A DNA stretch of 64,000 nt from Tetmemena sp. SeJ-2015 (Eukaryota; Ciliophora; Spirotrichea; Sporadotrichida; Oxytrichidae), in the NCBI GenBank assembly GCA_027382625.1, contig JAJKFJ010020851.1:89627-153626 (forward strand). The letters are read 5' to 3'. Numbering within the stretch: position 1 is the first letter of the stretch; the number at the start of each line of letters is the position of its first letter. The position numbers and the translations under genes are program-made. The notes under the pieces were generated by a model that was not told the DNA's origin, made no database searches, and saw only the letters and a list, made by a program, of their open reading frames with translations. Positions 51,300-62,805 of the stretch are shown here, piece after piece.

Positions 51300-54200
51300 A
51301 CTCTCAAACTATCTAGACGAAGGTACTTCGTTAATATAAATATTTTATAGAAACTTTGAGCCTTACCATTTGTGGAAGGTGGATATCCTTGACCAGCTTG
51401 TCCATGATAATAGCTGTGTCTTTGATCCAATTGCCTTCCTCAAGCCCTACCATCTCTGAATTCCGATTTATCATTTGCAATCCATTGCCCACGAAAAAGA
51501 ATATTTTCTTCTCAACTTCCAATGAGGATGTTTGTTTCACCATAGATTTGTGATGAATGCTCTAAGACGAGTAGTAGAATTTCTGGTTCACTCTTAAGTT
51601 TTCCTCGTTTACAACTGCAAAAAGATCTTTCATGTATATATTTAAAATCTAGAAAAAGCTTTTCTACATGTCTCCTAGTTCCTAACAATCAAGAATCAGC
51701 CTTGAAATGAATTAGCTTACTATTTCTCCTTGCAACCCCCATTATTCTTGTCTCCCCCACCCCTAAGCTGGCGAAGCATCTCTGTCACTCCTCTATCTGC
51801 TCTGTTTATCATCTCTGCCTCGTGTACTCTCAAGATTCAGAAGTATTAGCTTAAGGCAACATTTATAAGCGTGCTTGAACTAAGGATATGGTATTTTCCA
51901 GCAGCATCAAAGTAATGTCTTTACCCAAGATATGGGCGCTGCTATTTCATAAAGTCTTATCTTCAAGTCAGTTTCGCCATCTCTTTCAAAATACTTTTCC
52001 TCCTAATCTACTTAATAATAATGGCAACCCTTATCTAGTCAAGATTAGCAAAACAGGGTCTCAATTGCTCAGATAATTAATAATCAAATTCTCCTTAATC
52101 ATCATGAAGGTTTCCCCAGACACCTATATATATATATATCCCCTATCCATTCCTCACAACAAGCTCGTAAGTTCTCTTTAGCTCCTCTACTGTAAATTCA
52201 TTTTTTAAATATTCCTCTCTAGAATATATTTCCTTGATCGTATCCTTCAAGATGATGGACTCCAAGAAAACTAAAAACTGTGCGTCCTCTCAAATATCTC
52301 GTTAGCCACTTTACTGTTAAATCTATCCTCTCTTAATTGTAAAGGTCTTCCCTTGTCCAAGGAACTCCTTATCTGACTCGCAGAGTAAATATGTCTGAAA
52401 ATATAATTTTATAGCTCCTCTAGATCGTTATCAATAAGTTTTTTTTTTATCTAAGACCAGAAGAGGAGAGTAGGAGATAACTCTGCGAAACACATTAAAT
52501 CACAGTAGATTTATTTTGCTCATTTTGTAGGGCCAGGTAATTACATATTCAGTATTGCTGTCAGTGTCAAGAGAGTGAAGCTAATACCAAAGATAAAAAA
52601 TGCTACAGATTGAACTGAGATATCTGGGTGAAATAGCTTTACAATCAGCCTTGATGACTATCCAAGCGATCTCGTTGTCTAAAAGTCTTGAAGCTAAAAT
52701 CACAATGCTTAATCAATATAAAAGAGGGAATCATGAACAAAAATCATTTTCATAGAGAATTGACAAATGCGAAAGACTTTTTAAGCTATAATAAGTAATT
52801 ATTAAAAAAAAAGAGTTTATAATACAGAGATGAAGAGTCGATATAAGAAGTAAAACTGTGCAAATGGCATAATAAAAGTAAAGACTAGTTTAAAAAATAT
52901 GAGAATAAATGTAGGAACTTCAGTACAATAAAAAAAAATGTGATTCTTAAAAGGAGCACCCCACTCCATCCATATATTTTTTCTCAATTTAAATAAGAGT
53001 TTAAATTTTCAACACAGAAGATTTTTCTATTGCTTTTTCTTGTAAAAATAAATTACTCTTCAATTAAGAAGGCATTTATTTTTATTTGGCATACTTCTTT
53101 TTTACATCTCTAATTGTTCAATTGCAAATTTCAGTTTCTTATTTCCTTCATTAAATTCATTTCTCAAACTCTATTCTCTTTCCTTTGCTTCATCCTAGTA
53201 ACATTTGAACAAAGTTTAGCTCAATTTATCTTTTTCGTCTTTATAATTAATTTAACCACTCCTCGCATCTTTGATCTAGTACTTTCATTCCCTCTCAGTT
53301 ATTTTATTACTCAACCTCATACTTGGCTGAGTTCTATGTTCATTCATATTTTATTTAAAAGCAGGTGACTTCAAACCAATTATGTAAAAGCTTCTCTATC
53401 TTTGATAATATCTGCTAGAGTAATCTCTGTAAGTTTCTTAATGTCTTGGCTTTCACTCTTGAGCGCACTTTGCAAGTCTTCTTTAATTCTGATTGAGATG
53501 AGATTTCTTTCTGTTGCGTTCTCAGCTAGTCAATTTAGGCCTGCGTCATCTCAAACTGGCTAGCGAAATATTTATCCAGCACCTCAATTTTACGTGTGAG
53601 ATCTCCTTTCATCTTTGACAAGTTATCCATCATACTATCTCACTAATTAAAAATATTAAAAATAAATAGATAAAAATATTATTATAATTATTTATTATAA
53701 TTATCTTTTAAATTGATATAAAATTGATCTTTGATCTTGTTGAAGATGATGCTCTTACTTTTGTTGATTGCCATATCCTGGAACATCTTCAGCTCTTCAG
53801 CCAGCTACTCTAGCTTCTAGAAACTGTCTGTGCTATTTGAAATCTTGAGGAAGAAGTCGCTTAGCGTTCTTTCGTTGTCGACCTTTAACTGTTTTAAGTC
53901 CATCTGTAGGGAGTCAATAATTTTTAATTTGGCAAGATTATTTTGGTTCATTCTCTTTGATGATTGCTACCCATCATCTCAGACTAGCTTATTGCACTTG
54001 ATTTACAGTTAATCAATGCTATTCTGCTTCTATCATTCAATGCTAAGTTATTGAGACAATTATTAAGGGGAAGAAAAAGATGACACTCATTTGTAGAACT
54101 GTCAACTGCTAGTTTAGAGTAACAAAGGAGAGACAAGAATCGAACTACTAAAGCTTGAATTTGTACTAAGATATATAACTTGTCCAGATAACGCTCGCTT

Positions 54201-54640
54201 GGTAAATGCTTCCTACCTCTATCCTTAATTTCATCCTTGAACTCATCATTCTCACTTACAATGATATCTTTTACTTCTGCAAATTATCAATCAAGGTGTG
54301 TTTCTTGGCTTCACTATCTATCCTCTCCTTATTTTCATGACAGATTCCCTCGACAATCCTCTTGATATATCACTTCTTTAAGCTGCAGCTGATTCTTCAT
54401 ATTCTTTAAAGGAAAGGGAAAATAGAATAAATGAATTACTAGAGAGAGGAAGTGGATCTATAGGGAGCATTCTCCTATGCGATGCATTCATACTCTAACA
54501 TTCCGTAAATGAGAGGATCTTTGAAAGTTTGCGCTTCCCATTCTTCAATGAGCTTTTCCAGTCTCTTCCATTCATATTTCATTCCACAACTTATTCTCTA
54601 GTCTAAAACTCAAATTTTATAATAACACTTTTGATTTCTC
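51300..54640. other. unresolved region with a TA microsatellite
   Basis: It contains a (TA)n run near 52122-52139. Minus-strand sequence from about 53400 onward is C/T-rich and could hold exons of the next minus gene, but frames were not resolved. Confidence 0.25.
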
Positions 54641-54649
54641 ACATCCACC

Positions 54650-56990
54650 AAATAATAGTGATGTTTTATTTCTCCTTAAAGTTTTTAATTTGCAGCTTCA
54701 TCAAACTCACACTCTATCTTGATCTCCAAAGTAAAGTGAAATTAAAAGATTGAGACAAGCGGTAGGAGCTTGTGTTTACTCGCTCGAAGTAGCTCTGATC
54801 TGGTTTGAAATTTTCCATATGAGTGATCGATTCTAAAGCTGAGGGTTAACATATCCAGGTCTCATTTCCTACCTCAACTCAAATATCTTCTTATTAAAAG
54901 CCTTGAGGATGTGCACATTAGCTCCCATCTTAAATATCTTTCTATCTCTTCTATATCCTTATCTCCTCCAGTTCAGTTTTGTTGAATAGCTATCTTTTGA
55001 ATTTTATTACGAGTGAAGGAGCTCTGCTGAATCCTGCCATCTGGAGTTTCAACTTCCTAGTGAAATTATTTGGGTCTTCATATATCTGGCGCATCAACTC
55101 TTCTGCTTCATGGCCAGAGAAGACGTTTTTAAACTTGAGTGGGTTGGCTGCATCATCTTTGCATACATTCATCGCCTCATCAAGCAGTTGCTTGTTCTCT
55201 TGAAGTAGATAGTTGCTTCTGAATTGGTATTTTTTCTTTCCTTAAGGCAATGATTTAACTTTATACTAATAAAATAAAGTTAAATTAAGAAGTAATTGTA
55301 AATATTGAATTCTCAATCTCTAATCTAAAATAAGTCGTCTATATCCTATTAACTGAGTTTGATTTTTAATTCCTTTCAGTAAGAGTTTTGCATTCGATAT
55401 CCTGCATTTTCCTTTTTGAGTATATCAGAATACCATCAAGTTATTTTCTGAAATCATAGATATACAATTTTAAGAAAAAACTATTACAGATTCTAAAGTT
55501 TCTTTCTCTAGAGGCTTGCATATGAGATGCTAGAGTCAAAGGACTAGTTGAGAGATTTAGCAGATCTTGAATTCCTTGGAGACCTGGCCGATTTCATAGA
55601 TCAGCCACTGCTGGGGGAGATATTCATACTAGACTTGCTGAGTGAACAGTACTTTAGTCCTCTCAGCGATTTATCATTTGACTTCTTTACGGAAGCATGG
55701 ATTGAATCATGTGTAAAATTTATTTCCACACAAAGCTTTGGAGGAAGCCAGTGATTGGAGTAAGGCATAGGCACCTATCTATGATATTTAGCAAGCCCAA
55801 CTCAGATAAGAATTAAGTTGTTTTGAATGTCTGAAGTCCTGGAATCTTTGAGCTCAGGAGAACTCTGGATTTTATTTTGCTTTACTTCTCTGAACTGAGA
55901 ATAGCTCAGCATTTCGTTCTTCAAAAGCTTGCTAGAAGTCAGAAAGGGCGAATTGTTCAAAATCACTGTCTACTTTATATTCATCAAGTGAAGCCTTATA
56001 ACTTAAATCAACTCAATATTGCTTATCATAATTAAATTTTAACTTTGATTTCTGCCCTTTTGGGTTTAATTTTGCAGGGCATCAATAGGTTGGTGTTACC
56101 CTTTAAGCCAGTAGAGATGAGATTGATCTTCTTGGCCTTTTGAATAATCTTGACCTTGAATCTCACATTATGGTCCTAAACTCTCTTCTTTTGCATCTCT
56201 GCGCCCATCTGCTTCTTGAAAGTCTGAAATATCTTTCACTCCTTTTTTTCTCAGAGAGTTTTGAATCAATGAAATACGATCATTGAACTTACATTCATTT
56301 AAATACTGAAAAGAGTGAGGGCCTTCTTCAGCCAGCTTACTCTCATAGATTCCTACAGATCTCTTATCGTGGGTCAACTCTTAGTATTCAGTCCTTCTTT
56401 CCAAGAGGCATTCTGTTTTCCAAGTTTTAAGTCAAAAGCAGGCCTAGACTAAACTGATTTAACTAAAGATTGTATTTGAGCTAGCAAATTAAAAATGCTC
56501 TCTTCTCAATTAATAAAGATTTAAAATAGGAGAGATTTTCTCAGAATATTTAGATTTTTTAATAAACTTCCTCTTATTTAGATAAAATTCGAAATATTCA
56601 TGACTGTAAACTCTTTCTCGAAAGCCTTCTTGAGTTTTAAGACTCCTCTCTTATGCAACAATTAGCCTTCTCGTCCGAGGGTTATGAACTCTATCAGCAA
56701 GCAGTATTTCGTTAAGCACGAAATTGTCATCTTTGCAGAAGAGACCGCCTGCTTAGTTCAAGATCCTTTAAGCTAGCTTAGCATCCAATGACTTTCTCAA
56801 AGAATACTCCTGTGTCTGGTAATTTCGCTGTTCCCTTATGGATGAGTACCCACATGCTTTTTAAAGTTCTAACTATTCATGTTGAAAATGTCGGAATTCG
56901 CTTAGCTGAGGGATAGGCTATTCACAATTGAGTTAGTCGTACCTGTCATTTTATCCTTTCTTGTTTTAAAAGTGCTCTCGTTTAAAAAGT
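54650..56990 (-). CDS. large helical hypothetical protein(s)
   Basis: The minus strand carries a series of very protein-like blocks. At 56810-56480: LFCKDDNFVLNEILLADRVH and RERVYSHEYFEFYLNKRKF. At 56380-56050: DKRSVGIYESKLAEEGPHSF and VRFKVKIIQKAKKINLISTG. At 56020-55820: VDSDFEQFALSDFQQAFEER. At 55700-55520: NPCFRKEVKWQIAERTKVLF. At 55190-54990: GHEAEELMRQIYEDPNNFTR. At 54940-54870: GANVHILKAFNKKIFELRQE. Frames change between blocks, consistent with short introns. Charged amphipathic helices suggest a cytoskeletal or axonemal protein, but no family is recognised. It lies just downstream of, and on the same strand as, the dynein-2 gene. Confidence 0.5.
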
Positions 56991-57169
56991 TTGGAGACCC
57001 ATCTCATCTCAGTATCGCTTGTTCATACAAGACTAAATGCATTATTAAAAAATACTTTACTTACTATTGTAATAGAAAAGAGAAAACTAATTTGCTGGCG
57101 AGGGATTTAAATTGAATTGAGTTTAAGTTTAAAGAGAGAGTAAGATTTGCTGCCTTGGATCATGTCTCT

Positions 57170-58460
57170 GATCCATTCAGGAGAAGAACTGCCCCTCCTT
57201 TGATTCTCCACCAGTCTTCTCTGTAGTTAGGAACGTTGAATGTGCAAAGTCACTGTTGAATGGCACACTAGCACATTAACTACTACTGATCAATCGGGCT
57301 CTGTGTCTTATCATCCAAGAAATGAAACAACTAAGAAGTCTTATCAATTCAAAAGAGCTGCCATAGAAGATTAATACTAATTATCATTATAAAATTTATG
57401 AGCTTTCCTTGATTTCATTCAGTCTAGATCCTTTGAATTCGCATCCTTGCTACCATAAACTACCGAGCTGCACTCCAGTTTGAAAAAAATTATTTTTTTT
57501 AAAGTTCAAAGCTGGAGACGAATTTCAGCTCATCAATGGCGTACTTGAGATGTCTAGCAGCCTTCTACTCTAGAACGTTAAAGAATGTCTCGGAGTGGAA
57601 AAATTTACTGAGATTAACTCCACCCTTGAGAAGAGATTGCTTCTGCATCTTCAGAATTCAATCTCTCAGAGTTTATGCCTCTTATGTAACTAGTCTAGTC
57701 CAGGCTTTAGGGTTTGAAGGCCCATTTCAAATTGTTCACCAAGTGGTGGTGATGTCCCCCTTGAGAAATGGGGTTACAGTCTTCTAGGTATCTGGGATGG
57801 GAATTTCAGTTCCTTGGAGCCACAGATGATTGATGAGCCACTCTCATGAACTTTAGAAAGGATATCAATAACATAGGTCAGCACCATGCACACAAAGGCC
57901 TCAATATGATCGCTTGAGCTGAGCTGATGCTGAGTTATCAGAATCTTCTTGTCATTATAATATTTGAGAGAGTACTCCTCTTATTTGTAGTGAGTGCTCC
58001 AAAGTTTGCAGGTAAGGCCAAGCAGTGGAGACTACTTCCCCTTGTGAAATCTTAACTCCTCAGCACTCACTGCTGCCAAAGACTTCAGCTGGCTTATGAC
58101 CAACAGGCTGTTGAATCTCTACACAATTCTGTCTTTGCTAGAGGGAAGACCCAAGCTAAATAAATACCAAATGAATGCTGTCTGTTTTAGAAACCAGGTT
58201 AATTTAAACATAATTTCATCGTTTATTTTATAAAATGAATTAAAAGTAATTTCCATTATCTAGAATGTTATTCGACCAAAAGAGAATATAAAATTTATGG
58301 AAACTTAAGTTAAGCACAGAAGTTATATGTTTTATACTTTAGTAAGGTTAATGGGGTTAATGAAATCTCTAATATTGGCCGATTGAGAAACTGAGAGCAT
58401 GTCAGAAAGCTTGTTGACCCCCTTGAGCACATCATCCTTGCAGGTCTGGCAAAGGGGGAA
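57170..58460 (-). CDS. DYNC2H1: cytoplasmic dynein-2 heavy chain, C-terminal part
   Basis: Dynein-2 drives retrograde intraflagellar transport in cilia. The blocks, in order, match the C-terminal region of the family. SLGLPSSKDRIVQRFNSLLV (58160) corresponds to the GLP..(I/D)RS.QR..S helix. TIWNGPSNPKAW (57735) and RLVTQEAQTLRDWI (57690) follow. Then comes GGVNLSKFFHSETFFNVLEQ, with KAARHLKYAIDELKFVSSF (about 57610-57500), equivalent to the LFHPDTFLNALRQ.TAR signature. LWQQGCEFKGSRLNEIKESS (57460) is next. Last is NVPNYREDWWRIKGGAVLLL, ending at TGA 57170-57172. TGA stands at two conserved Trp positions (57658-57660, 57727-57729) and TAG at a conserved Gln (57565-57567). The remaining >3000 residues should lie upstream, but only about 2.3 kb of corrupt sequence separates this part from the next gene, so the gene is truncated here. 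Confidence 0.85.
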
Positions 58461-60170
58461 AAATTTCCAAAGGGATTGGCCGTTCCCCCTCCATAAGTTC
58501 ATTTCAAGAATATTTTTTTAAATTAAAATTTTAAAATTTTCAAAAAATTATTTGGGGGTTTTTTTTTATTCAAAATTTTTAAATTCCCCTCCCTCTGATC
58601 TCTATAGGGAAATTTGAAAGTATTATTCAACCCTTTGAGGGATGCGGGTTCTTCTCTCGGGAAATTTAAAAACCCATAATAGGGAAAAGGGAAAATTGAA
58701 AATAATTTGTTAAAATTTAAATTTTTTTAAAATATTTATAATCATGCATTTCCAAACAAAAAATTTTACCAAAAATAATTTACATATCCTATCTCATTTC
58801 CTTTTCCTTTTAAGGGTATGGATGTAGTCATCCTTTTTAGTAGAAAAAACCCAGTTCTAAAATCAACTCCATGGGCAAAAATTTTGGAGAGTGCCAGCCC
58901 CCATTTCCCCGAAATTTAAAAAGGTTGGGCTTTGCAGATGAAAAATTAGGAGTTGCAGTTTCCTCATCGCACTTCTAATTTTCGGCACATAAATTTATTT
59001 GTTTTGATCCTAAAACTCTTCCCCACTAAGCGCACTTCATTTGGAGTAGCGCGGAAAATTTTCCCAATAGTTTATTTCCTTATCTCAAGATCTTTTTTCC
59101 CTAGACTGTAGCAAAAAAATCTATCGTTAAATGGCATAACGTACAAAACTTTTAATCGAGTGAAGCGCGTTATAAATTTCCCTAAGCCTTTTTATTATAA
59201 AAATCGAAATATTTTTACATTTGCTCGGGGTGTGAAGGGATGCGTGAATTTTTGTATTTTGCTGAAAGCTGTTTTCACACAAACACCTTCATGAAAAAAG
59301 GGATTTGGTACAAGAAGCACATAACTTTAAAAATTTTACGAGTAAAAATTTAAATAAAAACTACAAGTCGTTACTTGCAAAAATCAGCGAAATTTCGGGG
59401 CTTAAAAGCTAGTCCTTCATCCTCGCTCATAAAGGGAGCAGAAAATTTGGGTTCCCTTAAAGAACCTCAGAGAGAAGATCACAGAGGGTGAGATCGTTCT
59501 ACTCTTTGACAACCCGGCCCCACAAGAAAAAGGGAAAGGGGAAGAAGGCATACCCTGATTTGAACATCACCCCTGTTTTTTAATTTCCATACTCCCCAGA
59601 TTTCCCCCCCAAATTGAGTTTTACGGGAACTTATTTAAAGGGCCCCCTTTAAAAAAGCTGCTGTTTCTATAAACTTGATGCATGTTTAAGCTATCGTAAA
59701 AGGGGTTTAATATTTTGAGTATTTGGGAAAGAGAGGGGGAAGAAGAAAAAGAAAAAATTATGTGGGAGATAAGGTAGGGGTTTTTTTAGAAAATATTTAA
59801 GCTTTAATTTTTTTTACTTAATTTTTTTCGGGGAAGGGAAGGGATTCTTAAGGGGTTCCTTTCTCTCTTTTTGGGCCCAGAGGACCTAGTTTCCTCATTT
59901 TCCAAACCCTTTGCTCCCGCACTATGTGCATCTCGTGGGTCCCTAAGTTTTAAAAGTGATAGACGCTTGTTCACCTCATGCTTTGTTTTTTGTTTCCCGT
60001 CTCTGAATCCCTTTTCTCTCCCCTTCATTAATTTAGATCCCAGTGCCAGGTTTCTCTAAAATTTTAAACTCAAAAACTTACTAGAGAAGTGGGGATACTT
60101 CTAAGCTTAAAAACCATTGGTCCTGTAACTTTTCCTTGCTTCTTTTCCCTTTCCCCCTTACTTAAATTTT
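58461..60170. other. second homopolymer-rich, low-quality stretch
   Basis: Runs of three to nine identical bases are frequent (for example around 58510-58590, 58700-58760, 59575-59650, 59800-59850), though less extreme than at 30.4-31.6 kb. Fragments on the minus strand still look coding, for example DLLSEVLQGNPNFLLPLWAR near 59450. This probably represents damaged consensus over the interior of the dynein gene, possibly with lost sequence. Confidence 0.55.
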
Positions 60171-60719
60171 TCCCCTTTTCAAATGATTTCTTTGAGGTAC
60201 TCTGCAGTACAGTAGAAAGGGACGCCAAAGAAAACCCTTTTCTTCGGGAAATTGTTTAATTTTTTTTTTTCCTTTTGGGAAGGGAATAGAGAAACCCCCG
60301 GATCCCCATCGCATCTCATACATATTAGGGGACTGAATCTCAGGATATTTTGGGGAAACTCCATCATGTTGACATCGATTGTTTTGAGAGCTTTCTTCTC
60401 ATCACAAAAATTTTTGAGGAACGAATCTTTTTTCCATACTTTTGTCGGAAGGAACAAACCAATAAGATTATTTTACCCCAAAAGGGCTTTTTAAACCCTT
60501 GCTAATGAGGTACCTGTAGGGGTCTTCCTTGCCCAAACCCTGTTGTTTCAACTTTGCGCTTCCACTTTAAATCGCTTAACTTTTCAATTTTCCACCACTT
60601 GCTCGATACTCTTTTTTTGAAAATCAAAGTTTTTATTATTGATCTAGATCCAAACAAGCTAAAGCTTACTTTTTAATAGTAAATTTTCCATAGGATACAA
60701 GGGGGAAAAATAGAGCTAA

Positions 60720-61275
60720 AAAATTTAAGGGATTTTATCGGGCTCTTCATCGGCAACTTCCCCTTTTCTCTGTTTTGGGATTTCTTTTATAGAATTTTTT
60801 ATTAAAAAAAAATTAATTTTTCCCTTTATAGCTTTCTCATCTGAATGGCTCTCTTTAAGTAGCATCCCTCTCTCCCTTATGTTCATGGCACCGAGCTTAA
60901 AATCAGGCAAGGTCTTTGGCTCTTGCCTTATCGATTTCAAAGTCTTTATACAGCTAGAATCGATCATCCCCTCTGAAAGTCTTCTGCAGCTATAGCCACA
61001 AGTGCCCCTTCTCCCCTTCAAACTGATTCCTCTTGAAAATCTTTTAGTCTTCATCCACATTGGAATTCTTAGAGGACTTCACTCCCTTAGATTTAGTTTG
61101 CACGAGAGAATCATCCTCAGACGATTGGCCCATCCAATCTTCAAACTTCACTTTGCCAGAACGAGTCTTTGAATTGCTCGCATCAGAGTTAAAGGAGGAG
61201 ATTCGAGATCTCCTTTGGTTATTATTGGAGCTCTGAGATAATTTCCTCTACTTATCAGTCTTTGCTTTTATTTAT
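60720..61275 (-). CDS. nucleolar/rRNA-processing-like protein, C-terminal exon(s)
   Basis: The frame begins near 61275 and reads KTDKQRKLSQSSNNNQRRSR, then a Ser/Asp/Lys-rich linker with KVKFEDWMGQSSEDDSLVQT. A conserved-looking core follows: KIFKRNQFEGEKGHLWLQLQ and KTFRGDDRFQLYKDFEID. After one frame change come LPDFKLGAMNIRERGMLLKE and a lysine-rich tail ending about 60725. A long hydrophobic stretch, then F-x-G-D-x-RF, then a charged helix with LPDF recalls the C-terminal region of NOL8-type ribosome-biogenesis proteins. That link is from memory of the pattern and needs a search. The 5' part would lie inside or beyond the fold-back repeat. Confidence 0.4.
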
Positions 61276-62012
61276 ATTGAAAAAATGGAATTGATTTCGT
61301 AAAATTCTTTATTAATCTAAACTTATTCATTGTCTGTTTGAAAGGAGAGGCCTATACTCTAAGTCTAGTTTTTTAAAAGACTGGCAGTTTGAACTGAAGA
61401 TTGATTCTTTAATATTTATTTTTCGAATTCTTAGCTAATTAATTATTAATTTACAATTTCTTTCTATGAGTTAGGGAATTATCTATTGCTCAGTTAATAT
61501 CTGAGATCTAGAAAAGTTGTTAGAAAAGTTTGAAAAAAAATGATTGCTCAAATGTTTACATTTAAAAATTTGGTAAAAACATTTAAGAAAACTCCCTTTT
61601 CAATTTTTAAAAGTAAATTTTTTTGCTTTAAAAATTTTTAATTATTAAGTCTCTGATTGGCTACTTTAAAAAATTAGAGATGGAGTTTTACTTCAACTGA
61701 CATGTTTTTACCTAATTTTAATGTCAAACATTTGAGCAATCATTTCTTAATTTCAAACTTTTCTAACAACTTTTCTAGATCTCAGATATTAACTGAGCAA
61801 TAGATAATTCCCTAACTCATAGAAAGAAATTGTAAATTAATAATTTATTAGCTAAGAATTCGAAAAATAAATATTAAAGAATCATTCTTCAGTTCAAACT
61901 GCCAGTCTTTTAAAAAACTAGACTTAGAGTATAGGCCTCTCCTTTCAAACAGACAATGAATAAGTTTAGATTAATAAAGAATTTTATGAAATCAATTCCA
62001 TTTTTTCAATAT
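61274..62012. repeat. 739-bp fold-back inverted repeat (MITE-like)
   Basis: The left arm (61274-about 61561) and right arm (about 61721-62012) are near-perfect reverse complements over roughly 285 bp. They show only a few substitutions, for example near 61299, 61400 and 61439 in the left arm. Weaker complementarity continues into the 160-bp centre. The ends are ATATTGAAAAAATGG and CCATTTTTTCAATAT. Flanks are T-rich, so a target-site duplication cannot be established. It lies between the minus nucleolar-like gene and the plus gene at 62099. Mismatches between arms argue against a simple sequencing fold-back artefact. Confidence 0.75.
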
Positions 62013-62098
62013 TTGATAATTTAAAACATCAATGAGTTTTTTTTAATTTCTATAAGAGAAGAAAGTTTGAGTGAGAGAGATTTTAAAGAGTTAAAAAT

Positions 62099-62779
62099 AT
62101 GGATATAGCCAAAGCTTTGAGAAATAGGCTAGCACATTTCTTTTAAAAGTTGTTGAGAAATTTAAAGAGAGAGAGCGAGACTCTCACTTATCCTGAAGGT
62201 CCTTAATAGCAAGAGTTGCTGTATATTAAAGAGGCGAGGTTCCCTAGATCAACTGGAATTATTCTGACTTAGAAGCTTCACATGTCGCTTGAAAACTTGG
62301 TTGAATAAGAGTGAAGGGTTTGACGCGTTTGAATTCAAAAGAGGAAGAGGACTTTAGACTATGAGTACGTCTCTAGTTTAGGAAGAAGGAATTAGGAATA
62401 TAAGAGCAAGGAAGAGTTTGTTAAAATTTATAGAAAGATTAAGATTGCGTTTACTAACTCATACATACATATTAGTGATAGGTTTAATGCTTGGCCTCAA
62501 ATTATCGAGTTGATGTGTGAGAGAAGTACTCTGCTCTCAACCAAATTTTATAGCTATGCAAATATATTAGCTCATAATCATCCTGCTTTAGACTTCATCC
62601 ACTTCAGAAGTAGAATGCGAGCTGATTCCAATAAGCTGGGTATTTAATCTCGTTTCTTTGGAACATCATCTCATGTACCTGCTCTCCAGTCTACTCATTA
62701 CAATTCACAACTCTTATAACAACGAAGGTTAGTTAATTATAAGCTGAAGCTTTCCTAAGCTAGTCTAGACAAGGCTTGA
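62099..62779 (+). CDS. intronless hypothetical protein, 226 aa
   Basis: The ATG at 62099 opens a frame of exactly 227 codons ending at TGA 62777-62779. It starts MDIAKALRNRLAHFFQKLLR and contains EEFVKIYRKIKIAFTNSYIH, then RFNAWPQIIELMCERSTLL and PALDFIHFRSRMRADSNKLG. TAA/TAG occur repeatedly as Gln. Three TGA codons in one Trp-rich patch (EWRVWRVWIQKRKR) lie about 140 codons before the terminal TGA. The 3' end is only 26 bp from the convergent PSMG2 stop. It is basic with a helical core. I do not recognise the family; a small mitochondrial or ribosomal protein is one guess. Confidence 0.65.
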
Positions 62780-62805
62780 TTCACCTCCGTCAACTGAGGA
62801 GTGCT

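Noticed and set aside
55548..55754. 68-aa acidic plus-strand frame.
   Set aside because: It is the antisense of a minus-strand exon rich in basic residues; the minus frame is continuous with neighbouring exons.
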